Positions 16,388 through 24,161 of a DNA stretch of 64,000 nt are shown here, piece after piece. Positions within the stretch are counted from its first letter, which is position 1; each line of letters starts with the position of its first letter. The stretch spans positions 186,001-250,000 of the forward strand of contig CALVFI010000014.1 in the NCBI GenBank assembly GCA_944326815.1, written 5' to 3'. Origin of the DNA: an uncultured Rikenellaceae bacterium (GTDB lineage Bacteria > Bacteroidota > Bacteroidia > Bacteroidales > Rikenellaceae). A program made the position numbers and the translations under genes. The notes beneath the pieces were generated by a model. The model searched no databases and had not been told where the DNA came from. It saw only the letters and a list, made by a program, of their open reading frames with translations.

Positions 16388-16852
16388 ATGAAAAAGATTT
16401 TTTTTGCATTAGCCATGATTTTCTGCGCCAGCGGCGCTTTCGCTCAGTCTATTGAATTTAGTAATGTGACAAAATCTATCCAGTCTGGATTCAATGGTAT
16501 GCAAGCCGAAATTCGTAATCCTTATAATTATGAGGTGACAATACAAGTCTTTTATGGTTCTTGGGGCGCTCCGACGAATCTTCCTACAATTTGGTTGATG
16601 AGTGAAGGAGCCTCTGGAGATAATGGTCAGACTGTAGGTGTAGAGCAAATACTTGGCTCTGGCTCTATGGATAAGACTTTAACTATTCCGGCTAATAGTA
16701 CAATAACAATCCATCACTTTGTGGCAGTTTCTGGTTTTGATTATACATATAGCGCAGGAAAGCAGAGCTGTGAAACACTTATGGAAATTCGATATGGTTC
16801 TGGTTATACGGTCGGAGCTAATAATCGTTTAGAACTTGAGGGATATTATTAA
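16388..16852 (+). CDS. Unknown secreted protein, 154 residues
   Basis: Clear signal peptide (MKKIFFALAMIFCASGAFAQ) and a mature part of about 134 residues rich in Thr, Ser, Gly, Asn and Tyr, alternating as expected for a beta-sandwich (YEVTIQVFYGSWGAP; TLTIPANSTITIHHFVAVSG). One cysteine in the mature part. No family is recognised. Codon use is more A/T-rich than in neighbours, and the gene stands alone, with an AT-rich 396-base region before it and its own terminator after it, which suggests a recently acquired or fast-evolving gene. An extracellular or periplasmic location is likely; function unknown. Confidence 0.75.
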   Translation: MKKIFFALAMIFCASGAFAQSIEFSNVTKSIQSGFNGMQAEIRNPYNYEVTIQVFYGSWGAPTNLPTIWLMSEGASGDNGQTVGVEQILGSGSMDKTLTIPANSTITIHHFVAVSGFDYTYSAGKQSCETLMEIRYGSGYTVGANNRLELEGYY

Positions 16853-16877
16853 TGGGTTTTAAACGATTGTAATAAAC

Positions 16878-16909
16878 AACCCCGGCCTGCATCGTGGTCG
16901 GGGTTTTGT
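16878..16909 (+). terminator. Intrinsic terminator after the 154-residue secreted protein gene
   Basis: Eight-bp stem CCCCGGCC/GGTCGGGG (16880-16887 with 16896-16903, one G-U), eight-base loop, then TTTTG. It ends the upstream transcript before the cobalamin riboswitch. Confidence 0.85.
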
Positions 16910-17031
16910 TATGTTGATGATAAACGGGTTGATGGACTTGTTTTTAAACTATATTTGTTTGATTATAAGAATGTTTCGAGAGTAATTCTATAAATTTTGC
17001 CTATTCTGGGAAGGTTTTGGTGAAAAAAATC

Positions 17032-17039
17032 TATCTTTG
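17032..17039 (+). promoter_or_regulatory. -7 box (TATCTTTG) just before the cobalamin riboswitch
   Basis: TATCTTTG fits TAnnTTTG and would start the transcript at about 17043-17047, exactly where P1 of the aptamer begins. No good -33 TTTG is seen at 19-20 bases. A second match, TATATTTG at 16950-16957, lies farther up. Confidence 0.45.
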
Positions 17040-17040
17040 T

Positions 17041-17240
17041 CATGCAATGGTTCCCTGACTGCTCCGATGTAGATCGCAGAAAGGGATTAAAAGGGAATGC
17101 CGTGTGAATCGGCAACAGTTCCCGCTGCTGTAAGTTCCGATCCCTGTGTGGGGATTCAGTATGTTTCGGCTCTCTTTGCCACTGACCTTCGGGTTGGGAA
17201 GGCGTCGGAACAGGAATAAGTCAGAAGACCTGCCTTTGCA
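17041..17240 (+). ncRNA. Cobalamin riboswitch in the nrdDG leader
   Basis: The conserved blocks appear in order: AAAGGGAATGCCGTGTGAATCGG at the start of the core (17086 on), the CAACAGTTCCCGCTGCTGTAAG block, GCCACTGACC (17178 on), GGGAAGGCG, and the B12 box AAGTCAGAAGACCTGCC (17218-17234). TGCAA (17043-17047) can pair with TTGCA (17236-17240) as P1. It sits 150 bases before nrdD. B12 elements upstream of B12-independent enzymes such as NrdDG are known in genomes that also encode the B12-dependent NrdJ; repression by cobalamin is therefore the expected logic. Confidence 0.93.
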
Positions 17241-17305
17241 ACTTTTTTGGATGGCTTTCGGGAATAAAGGCCGACAAAGGAGACTTCTGACTTATCCGTT
17301 TTTGT
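17216..17305 (+). promoter_or_regulatory. Candidate expression platform: long hairpin that consumes the B12 box
   Basis: ATAAGTCAGAAG (17216-17227) pairs perfectly with CTTCTGACTTAT (17284-17295), and inside this CCTTTG (17233-17238) pairs with CAAAGG (17275-17280). The left arm covers most of the B12 box and the 3' strand of P1, so this hairpin and the folded aptamer exclude each other. TTTTTG follows three bases after the stem. It may act as an antiterminator/anti-sequestor used without ligand, or as a terminator; sequence alone does not decide. Confidence 0.6.
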
Positions 17306-17390
17306 TGAGAGCGGTTGCTGGTTGAAATCTTTTCGTCGTTTGTTTCCGAGAGTCTATGGATGGATTATAAACGCAAAAAAGATCATAACT

Positions 17391-19499
17391 ATGGGCAGCT
17401 CAGAAATTACTATCGTAAAACGGGACGGTAAACGGGAGTCGTTTTCGCTCGACAAAATCAAAAATGCTATTCGTAAGGCTTTTCTTTCCGTGGGCGGACT
17501 GGCTACGGAAGACGATCTCGCCGCTATTCTAGGACGTGTGCGTATCTCCGATGGAATGACCGTCGAGGAGATTCAGAACCAGGTGGAGGTAGCTCTTATG
17601 GCCGAGCGTTATTTCGCCGTGGCCAAATCCTACATGCTCTATCGCCAGAGCCACCTCGAGGATCGGGAGGTGCGTGACCGGCTCGATTTTCTGATCAATT
17701 ATTGCAATGCCGAGAATGCGGCGACGGGGAGCAAGTACGATGCGAATGCCAATGTGGACCAGAAGAACATCGCCACTCTGATCGGCGAGCTTCCCAAGGC
17801 GGGATTTATCCGTTTGAACCGTCGCTTGTTGACCGACCGACTCAAGGAGATGTATGGCAAAGAGTTCGCAGACAGATACCTCAGGATGCTCAACGGCCAT
17901 TTTATCTACAAGAACGATGAGACGAGTCTGGCTAACTACTGTGCCAGTATTACGATGTATCCCTGGCTGCTGAACGGAACGCTCTCCATCGGCGGCAACT
18001 CGACAAAACCGACCAATCTGAAATCTTTCTGCGGGGGATTCGTCAATCTTGTTTTTATTGTGTCCAGCATGCTCAGCGGCGCGTGTGCCACGCCCGAGTT
18101 CCTGATGTACATGAACTATTTCATCGGGCTCGAATACGGGGCGGACTACTATCTGCATGCAGATAAAGTGGTGGATCTTTCCAAACGACAACGGACCATA
18201 GACAAGGTGATCACAGACTGTTTCGAACAGATTGTCTATTCGATCAACCAGCCTACCGGCGCACGGAATTTTCAGGCTGTTTTTTGGAATATCGCTTATT
18301 ATGACCGTCCCTATTTCGAAAGCCTGTTCGGGGAGTTCCGCTTTCCGGACGGTTCTCAGCCGGATTGGCCTTCGCTCAGTTGGTTACAGAAACGGTTCAT
18401 GAAGTGGTTCAATCGGGAGCGTACCAAAGCGGTGTTGACTTTTCCGGTCGAAACCATGGCGCTCTTGACCGATGGCGGTGATGTGCGTGATGCCGAGTGG
18501 GGCGATTTTACTGCCGAGATGTATGCCGAGGGGCATTCCTTTTTCACCTATATGAGTGATAATGCCGATTCTTTGTCGAGTTGCTGTCGTCTGCGCAACG
18601 AAATACAGGATAATGGATTCAGCTATACGTTGGGTGCCGGAGGGGTTTCGACCGGTTCGAAAAGTGTTCTGACAATCAATCTGAACCGATGCGTGCAGTA
18701 CGCCGTAAGAAACGGGATGGATTATCTGATTTTTCTTGCCGAGGTGGTCGATCTTGTGCATAAGGTGCAGTTGGGCTATGACGAGAATCTCCGTGAGCTC
18801 TACCGGAAGGGGATGCTGCCGCTCTTCGATGCGGGGTATATCAGCATCGGACGGCAGTACCTCACGGTTGGCATCAACGGATTGGTCGAGGCGGCGGAGT
18901 TCCTTGGAATCTCGATCGACGACAATCCGCAGTATGAGGGTTTCGTGCAGAGTGTCCTCGGGCTTGTGGAGCGTTACAACAAAAAGTACCGTTCGAAGAA
19001 TACCCTGTTCAATTGCGAGATGATTCCGGCCGAAAACGTAGGGGTGAAACATGCCAAATGGGATCGGGAGGATGGTTACCTTGTGCCTCGTGATTGCTAT
19101 AACAGCTATTTTTATGTGGTGGAGGACGACTCGCTCAATATCATCGATAAGTTCCGCCTGCATGGACGCAGATACATCGAGCATCTTACGGGAGGTTCGG
19201 CGCTGCACATGAATCTGGAGGAGCATCTGTCGCAGAAACAGTATCGGCAGTTGTTGCGTGTGGCGGCCATGGAGGGATGCAATTATTTCACGTTCAATAT
19301 TCCGAATACGGTGTGTAACGATTGTGGCCACATTGATAAACGCTATCTGAAGGAGTGCCCGGTATGCCACAGCCGTAACATAGATTATCTGACACGTATC
19401 ATCGGCTACATGAAACGGATCAGCAACTTTTCCGCAGCGCGTAAGCGGGAGGCCGCCAGAAGGTATTATGCTTCGGAGAAGGGAGAAATCTCATGCTGA
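17391..19499 (+). CDS. nrdD: Anaerobic (class III) ribonucleoside-triphosphate reductase
   Basis: 702-residue glycyl-radical enzyme that reduces ribonucleotides to deoxyribonucleotides without oxygen. Residues about 4-95 form the ATP-cone allosteric domain (TIVKRDGKRESFSLDKIKNA). The C-terminus has the zinc site C642-x2-C645...C656-x2-C659 and the glycyl-radical segment RIIGYM with Gly672. The start at 17391 is preferred over an in-frame ATG at 17322, since the ATP-cone begins four residues in and the upstream part looks like leader RNA. Downstream of a cobalamin riboswitch, and overlapping nrdG by seven bases. Confidence 0.96.
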   Translation: MGSSEITIVKRDGKRESFSLDKIKNAIRKAFLSVGGLATEDDLAAILGRVRISDGMTVEEIQNQVEVALMAERYFAVAKSYMLYRQSHLEDREVRDRLDFLINYCNAENAATGSKYDANANVDQKNIATLIGELPKAGFIRLNRRLLTDRLKEMYGKEFADRYLRMLNGHFIYKNDETSLANYCASITMYPWLLNGTLSIGGNSTKPTNLKSFCGGFVNLVFIVSSMLSGACATPEFLMYMNYFIGLEYGADYYLHADKVVDLSKRQRTIDKVITDCFEQIVYSINQPTGARNFQAVFWNIAYYDRPYFESLFGEFRFPDGSQPDWPSLSWLQKRFMKWFNRERTKAVLTFPVETMALLTDGGDVRDAEWGDFTAEMYAEGHSFFTYMSDNADSLSSCCRLRNEIQDNGFSYTLGAGGVSTGSKSVLTINLNRCVQYAVRNGMDYLIFLAEVVDLVHKVQLGYDENLRELYRKGMLPLFDAGYISIGRQYLTVGINGLVEAAEFLGISIDDNPQYEGFVQSVLGLVERYNKKYRSKNTLFNCEMIPAENVGVKHAKWDREDGYLVPRDCYNSYFYVVEDDSLNIIDKFRLHGRRYIEHLTGGSALHMNLEEHLSQKQYRQLLRVAAMEGCNYFTFNIPNTVCNDCGHIDKRYLKECPVCHSRNIDYLTRIIGYMKRISNFSAARKREAARRYYASEKGEISC

Positions 19500-19960
19500 A
19501 ATGTTATAACTATGACATCGTCTGTCAGGAGATCCCGGACGAAATTACGCTTGCATTGAATCTGTCGGGATGCCCGAATCGGTGTCCTGGCTGCCATAGT
19601 CCCTGGTTACAGGAGGATGTTGGTGAGCCGCTGACGTCGGAGATGCTGGATGCCTTGCTCGACCGGTATGGAGGTGCGATTACCTGTGTCTGTTTCATGG
19701 GCGGCGATGGCGAACCGGGAGAAGTTGCGCGATGGGCACGCTATCTGGCCCGTGCACATTCCGGATTGAAGATCGGGTGGTATTCGGGACGAAACCTCTT
19801 CCCGGAGCCTTCCGATCTTCCGTTTTTTGATTTTATCAAGTTGGGGCCTTATATCGAATCATTGGGAGGGCTGCGTTCCGAAACGACGAACCAACGGCTC
19901 TATCGCATCGATTCGGATGGCCGTATCGAGATTATGCGTTTGAATCGTCATCCGGAATAA
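19493..19960 (+). CDS. nrdG: Anaerobic ribonucleotide reductase activating protein (radical SAM)
   Basis: 155 residues. The radical-SAM cluster motif is C27-x3-C31-x2-C34 (SGCPNRCPGCHSPWL), followed by the glycine-rich CFMGGDGEP. It uses SAM and a 4Fe-4S cluster to place the radical on Gly672 of NrdD. Start codon overlaps the nrdD stop by seven bases, so the pair is translationally coupled and shares the riboswitch. Length is normal for NrdG. Confidence 0.95.
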   Translation: MLKCYNYDIVCQEIPDEITLALNLSGCPNRCPGCHSPWLQEDVGEPLTSEMLDALLDRYGGAITCVCFMGGDGEPGEVARWARYLARAHSGLKIGWYSGRNLFPEPSDLPFFDFIKLGPYIESLGGLRSETTNQRLYRIDSDGRIEIMRLNRHPE

Positions 19961-20208
19961 TTTATTGGGGATTGTAACTGATGAAAAGGTGTCTTCGCGT
20001 AGGGAATTATCACTCATTGGCGTTTACATTTTTTCTAATAAGACGATATGTTAACCATCTTATATATAGATATATAATTGTATACCTGATTTCATTTACA
20101 GATACTGGGCGGATGCTTCCCGGGCGATAATTGTTATATTCGTACTACCCGAAAGGACTATTTGTGGGACGGTCTGTCGCAGACAATGGTCTTTTAATCT
20201 GAAAACCG

Positions 20209-21156
20209 ATGAAGAAAAGAGTAGCATGGATTGTCGCAGGGATTAGTTTCCTGTTTGCCTCCGTAGAGGCCCAGCCCGTTTCCGAACAACCGGAGGGGGC
20301 GCACGATTGTCAGATCCGTTTGATTACATTGGCCAGTCCTTTCACCGAGGAGCATTGGATGCTGACCAAGCAGCGGGGCCTTCTCAAGAATTATACGGCT
20401 CAAGATGTGTTGGAGATGATCGCGGAGCTGAAACCTACCTGCCTGGAGCGTTTCATTACGGGGTGCCCTGACCCGGATGGCTGGGTGCCGGTGCGGAAAG
20501 GGTGTCCGCCGATGACGGTCCTGGAGTTTCTGAATGCAGCAATCGAGGCTGGGGGCGAGGGTTGCCAGATCGTACCCAAAATGAATCTGCAATGGCTGAA
20601 AAATCCGAAACAGGCGGAATATTTCTGGGAAGCCGCCCAGCAACTCTATGATTTGCCGCTGGTACGACCCATTCGCAATATCAACCTCGATGTGTGGGAC
20701 TACTATTGCAAAGAGATTCATACCACGCAGGAGGAGCGGGATGCGATGTTTCAGCGGCTGCGCGATATCGGCTATGAGGAGATCGGAGTTAATATGACGG
20801 GACTCTATTCGGTGAACCATCCTCAGATCGACTATGCCGATTTCAATATCAATAAGGAGAACTGGACGGTGAACGAAAAGGTAATCGAGACGCTGAGAAA
20901 TTATCCGAACATTAAGAAACTTTATATGTATATCGACTATCCCGGAGCGATGGATGCTTTTCGGAAGAATTTGCCCGACCGTCAGGCCGAGGTCTACTCC
21001 GAGGTCATCTATCCTGCCCAGGAGTCATTGGATTTTACTTTTGTTTATGCCATTCTGCAGGACTCTTGGGATGCTCATGCGGTCAGAACCTCTCGAAAAG
21101 GCCCGTATGGAGGGAAAACCATCTATGAATTGATTAAGGAGTTGTTGAACCGATAA
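20209..21156 (+). CDS. Unknown secreted protein heading the sulfatase operon
   Basis: 315 residues with a signal peptide (MKKRVAWIVAGISFLFASVEA). The mature part reads like an alternating alpha/beta barrel: IRLITLASPF, ELKPTCLERFITG, CQIVPKMNLQWL, IRNINLDVWDYY, EEIGVNMTGLYS, IKKLYMYIDYPG, FTFVYAILQDSWDA. Strand ends hold acidic, aromatic and polar residues (NLDVWDYY, YIDYPG), as in (beta/alpha)8 carbohydrate-active enzymes. I do not recognise the family. It lies 12 bases before the first sulfatase and is probably the first gene of the operon; a periplasmic carbohydrate-active role is inferred. Confidence 0.8.
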   Translation: MKKRVAWIVAGISFLFASVEAQPVSEQPEGAHDCQIRLITLASPFTEEHWMLTKQRGLLKNYTAQDVLEMIAELKPTCLERFITGCPDPDGWVPVRKGCPPMTVLEFLNAAIEAGGEGCQIVPKMNLQWLKNPKQAEYFWEAAQQLYDLPLVRPIRNINLDVWDYYCKEIHTTQEERDAMFQRLRDIGYEEIGVNMTGLYSVNHPQIDYADFNINKENWTVNEKVIETLRNYPNIKKLYMYIDYPGAMDAFRKNLPDRQAEVYSEVIYPAQESLDFTFVYAILQDSWDAHAVRTSRKGPYGGKTIYELIKELLNR

Positions 21157-21168
21157 TAGTTTTAACTT

Positions 21169-22620
21169 ATGCATGGGATCAAGACAATTACGACCTTGTC
21201 CATCTTGGGATGTGCCACTGCCGTGTCGGCGCAGGAGCGGCCGAATATTCTGCTGATTATCACCGATCAGCAACGTTGGGACATGGTAAGTGCACTGCAT
21301 GGGGATGGTTACTTTTCTACGCCCAATATCGACCGGTTGGTAAAGGGGGGCTTCAGCCTTGACAATACGTATTGCGCCAATCCGATATCGGTTCCCTCGC
21401 GTTGGTCTATGTTTACGGGTGAATCTACGGCGCAGTTCGGCATACAGGACAATACGGCTCCGGTGTCGCGGAAAGAGGCTTTCCTGGAGGTGGCAGGGAG
21501 TCGCTCCTTGGGGGCTTTGCTGAAGCAGGCGGGGTATCGGAATTATTATGCCGGGAAGTCGCATCTGCCCTTTGGCGAGGGCAAAACTCCCGGAGGAGAC
21601 AAGGCGATCAATTGGCAGTTCGATCATATTACGAAAGACGATCGCCTTGGTGCGGTTGAAGCGAGTGAGAAATTCTTCAAGGAGCATCCTCGGGATGGGC
21701 AACCATTTCTGTTCGTCGTTTCGCTCATTAACCCCCACGATATCGGTGCCGACAAACTGGTGATCGTCGACCATCCGAATCCCGAGAAGAGTCCGCAGGC
21801 CACTAAACCGGCTGGAATTAACGCCTTGACTTATCTGCCTAAAATAGAAGCCTTGGGCAATGACTATTTTCTCAGCGATGAGTCGGGTCGGTTGCCTTTC
21901 AATTATGCCCCGACCGATCATCATCCTCAGAGTCAGATTTTTCAAAAGAGTTATGGCTCGTATAGCGAGTTGATGTGGAAAAAATACATCTGGTTTTATC
22001 ACCGGTTGGTCGAACAGGTCGACGGCGAAATCGGCCGGGTGCTCGATGCTTTTGAACAATCCCCCTATGCGGACAATACGATTGTGATCTTTACCTCCGA
22101 CCACGGGGATATGATGGCATCGCATCGGCTGGCCAAAAAGAACATTATGTATAACGAATGCCAGAGGGTGCCGTTGATTTTTTATGGTCCCGGCGTACAA
22201 CACGCTGTCGATCGTACGACCCCCGTGTGCAATGGCTGGGATCTGGTTCCAACCTTATGCGACATTGCCGGAGCATCGGTTCCTGCGCATCTCAGAGGGG
22301 TATCGCTGTGGGATTATATATGTGGAAAGAGCGAAGCTCCCTCCCGGGAGTATCTCTATCTGGAGGGATCCAATGCTTTTGAAATCATTCAGAACGGCCG
22401 TTGGGCTTATATTCTGTATGAGTCGGCGGGGAATCCTGCTGTTCTGTTCGACCTTGAAAACGATCCGGGACAAATGCACAACCTTGCGGAGGACCCCGCC
22501 TATCGTATTAAGATGGAGGAATTACGCACCATCTTGGATGGGGAATTGAAGGATCGAGGGTTAATCTTGACGGAAGATCGGCCCTATTCGATATCGGGTC
22601 TTGTGAAAGGCCGTAAATGA
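21169..22620 (+). CDS. Exported sulfatase 1 (S1 family, serine-type)
   Basis: 483 residues, signal peptide ending VSAQ. The formylglycine site is S74-V-P-S-R78 in NPISVPSRWSMFTGES, so the nucleophile precursor is Ser, which needs an anaerobic sulfatase-maturating enzyme. Metal ligands appear as ITDQQ (D33, Q34) and SDHGDMMASH. The sequence resembles the third sulfatase of the operon (shared DQQ, CNGWDL-x-PT and DN-x-I-x-FTSDHG blocks), so these two are probably paralogues. It would hydrolyse sulfate esters from glycans in the periplasm or at the surface. The substrate position is not inferable. Confidence 0.93.
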   Translation: MHGIKTITTLSILGCATAVSAQERPNILLIITDQQRWDMVSALHGDGYFSTPNIDRLVKGGFSLDNTYCANPISVPSRWSMFTGESTAQFGIQDNTAPVSRKEAFLEVAGSRSLGALLKQAGYRNYYAGKSHLPFGEGKTPGGDKAINWQFDHITKDDRLGAVEASEKFFKEHPRDGQPFLFVVSLINPHDIGADKLVIVDHPNPEKSPQATKPAGINALTYLPKIEALGNDYFLSDESGRLPFNYAPTDHHPQSQIFQKSYGSYSELMWKKYIWFYHRLVEQVDGEIGRVLDAFEQSPYADNTIVIFTSDHGDMMASHRLAKKNIMYNECQRVPLIFYGPGVQHAVDRTTPVCNGWDLVPTLCDIAGASVPAHLRGVSLWDYICGKSEAPSREYLYLEGSNAFEIIQNGRWAYILYESAGNPAVLFDLENDPGQMHNLAEDPAYRIKMEELRTILDGELKDRGLILTEDRPYSISGLVKGRK

Positions 22621-22648
22621 TTTTGGGAAGACGAAAAGTTGATGAGGT

Positions 22649-24160
22649 ATGAAGAATACATGGAGTTGTTTGGCTGGATTGGCTTCTTTGGCGGCACTGT
22701 CATGTCATGGGGCTGACAAGCCCAATGTCATTCTTGTCTTGGCGGATGACTTGGGATACGGGGATATTTCGGCGCTGAATCCCCAATCTAAAATCGAGAC
22801 CCCCAACATCGATGCACTTAGCCGCGGGGGCATTACCTTTACCGATGCCCATGCGACCTCTTCGTTGTCGACCCCTTCACGTTACTCTATTCTGACGGGC
22901 CGTTATTCCTGGCGCACGACACTCAAAAAAGGGGTAGGCGTCGGTTATTCAGGGCCGATGATTACGGAGGGGCGTGCGACGTTGGCGTCGATGTTCTCCG
23001 AATCCGGATACCATACGGCCTGTATCGGGAAATGGCATCTGGGTTGGAATTGGGCCCCCAAAGCCGGAGCCAAAAACGAAAAAGATGTGGATTTCAGCCA
23101 ACCCATTACGGCCGGAGTGACCGAACGCGGCGGATTCGATTATTTCTACGGGATAGCCGCTTCGCTCGATATGCCGCCTTATGTCTATGTTGAGAATGAT
23201 AGGGCTACTGCTGTGCCGGACAGTATTTCGGAACGAATGGATGGCCTTCGTCTTTTTCGATCGGGTCCTATTGCACCCGATTTCGATCCGAGAGAATGTC
23301 TGGAGAATTTTTTTCGGCGGGCAATGAATTATGTGGATGCACAAAAAGAGAGCGGTCAACCGTTCTTTCTCTATTTGCCGTTGACGGCTCCTCATACGCC
23401 GATCCTGCCTTCGAAAAAGTATGAAGGCAAGACCTCGATTGGCCCTTATGGAGATTTCGTGGTGATGATCGATGACCTTTTGGGAGAACTAGTAGCCAGG
23501 TTGAAGGCGAACGGTCAGTGGGACAATACGATTCTCATCTTCACTTCGGATAACGGCTGTGCCCCTTACATCAATATCCCAGTGCTCGAGCGTCAGGGGC
23601 ACTATCCCAGTTACATTTATCGTGGTGCGAAAACGGATATTTATGAAGGAGGTCATCGTATGCCATTGATAGTCACCTGGGGTAATCGTTATAATCAAGT
23701 TATCGATACTTCGTTGGTTTCTTTGAGCGATCTTTATGCTACTTTTGCTGAGATGGTTGACCATAAACTCCGCGATAACGAGGCAGAGGACAGTTACAGT
23801 TTCTGGCGCAATCTTACACGGACGGGTACGACCGATCGCAGGGATTTGATCTCCCTATCCGGTTTCGGTTATCTGGCATTGCGGGTACCCGATCTGAAGT
23901 TGATTTTCTGGTGTGGTTCGGGGGGCCAATCCTATCCGACTAAACCGGAGGATCTGGTCGGATTGCCCGATATGCAGTTGTACGATATGGAGTGTGATGT
24001 CCGGGAGCGTATCAATCTGATCGACGATCCGAAATATCGGAAGACGGTTGAAGAACTCACTGCCAGGATGCGGAGCTATGTAGACAATGGCCGTTCGACT
24101 CCCGGCAAACCACAAAAGAACGATACGGACAACCATTGGGAACAAACTAAACTTTTTTGA
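22649..24160 (+). CDS. Exported sulfatase 2 (S1 family, serine-type)
   Basis: 503 residues. Signal region MKNTWSCLAGLASLAALSC, which could be a lipobox (ALSC) or an ordinary cleavage site. Metal ligands LADDLGYGD (D33, D34), the modification site S74-T-P-S-R78 in SSLSTPSRYSILTGRYS, IGKWHLG, and FTSDNGCAP. DD plus DNG is the classic arylsulfatase arrangement, different from the DQQ/DHG pair of sulfatases 1 and 3. Starts 28 bases after sulfatase 1 and ends one base before the start of sulfatase 3. Confidence 0.93.
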   Translation: MKNTWSCLAGLASLAALSCHGADKPNVILVLADDLGYGDISALNPQSKIETPNIDALSRGGITFTDAHATSSLSTPSRYSILTGRYSWRTTLKKGVGVGYSGPMITEGRATLASMFSESGYHTACIGKWHLGWNWAPKAGAKNEKDVDFSQPITAGVTERGGFDYFYGIAASLDMPPYVYVENDRATAVPDSISERMDGLRLFRSGPIAPDFDPRECLENFFRRAMNYVDAQKESGQPFFLYLPLTAPHTPILPSKKYEGKTSIGPYGDFVVMIDDLLGELVARLKANGQWDNTILIFTSDNGCAPYINIPVLERQGHYPSYIYRGAKTDIYEGGHRMPLIVTWGNRYNQVIDTSLVSLSDLYATFAEMVDHKLRDNEAEDSYSFWRNLTRTGTTDRRDLISLSGFGYLALRVPDLKLIFWCGSGGQSYPTKPEDLVGLPDMQLYDMECDVRERINLIDDPKYRKTVEELTARMRSYVDNGRSTPGKPQKNDTDNHWEQTKLF

Positions 24161-24161
24161 T

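Noticed and set aside
19981-20130. 49-codon ORF before the sulfatase operon
   Set aside because: Arg/Tyr/Ile-rich translation from AT-rich DNA, no family and no clear start context; more likely leader sequence.
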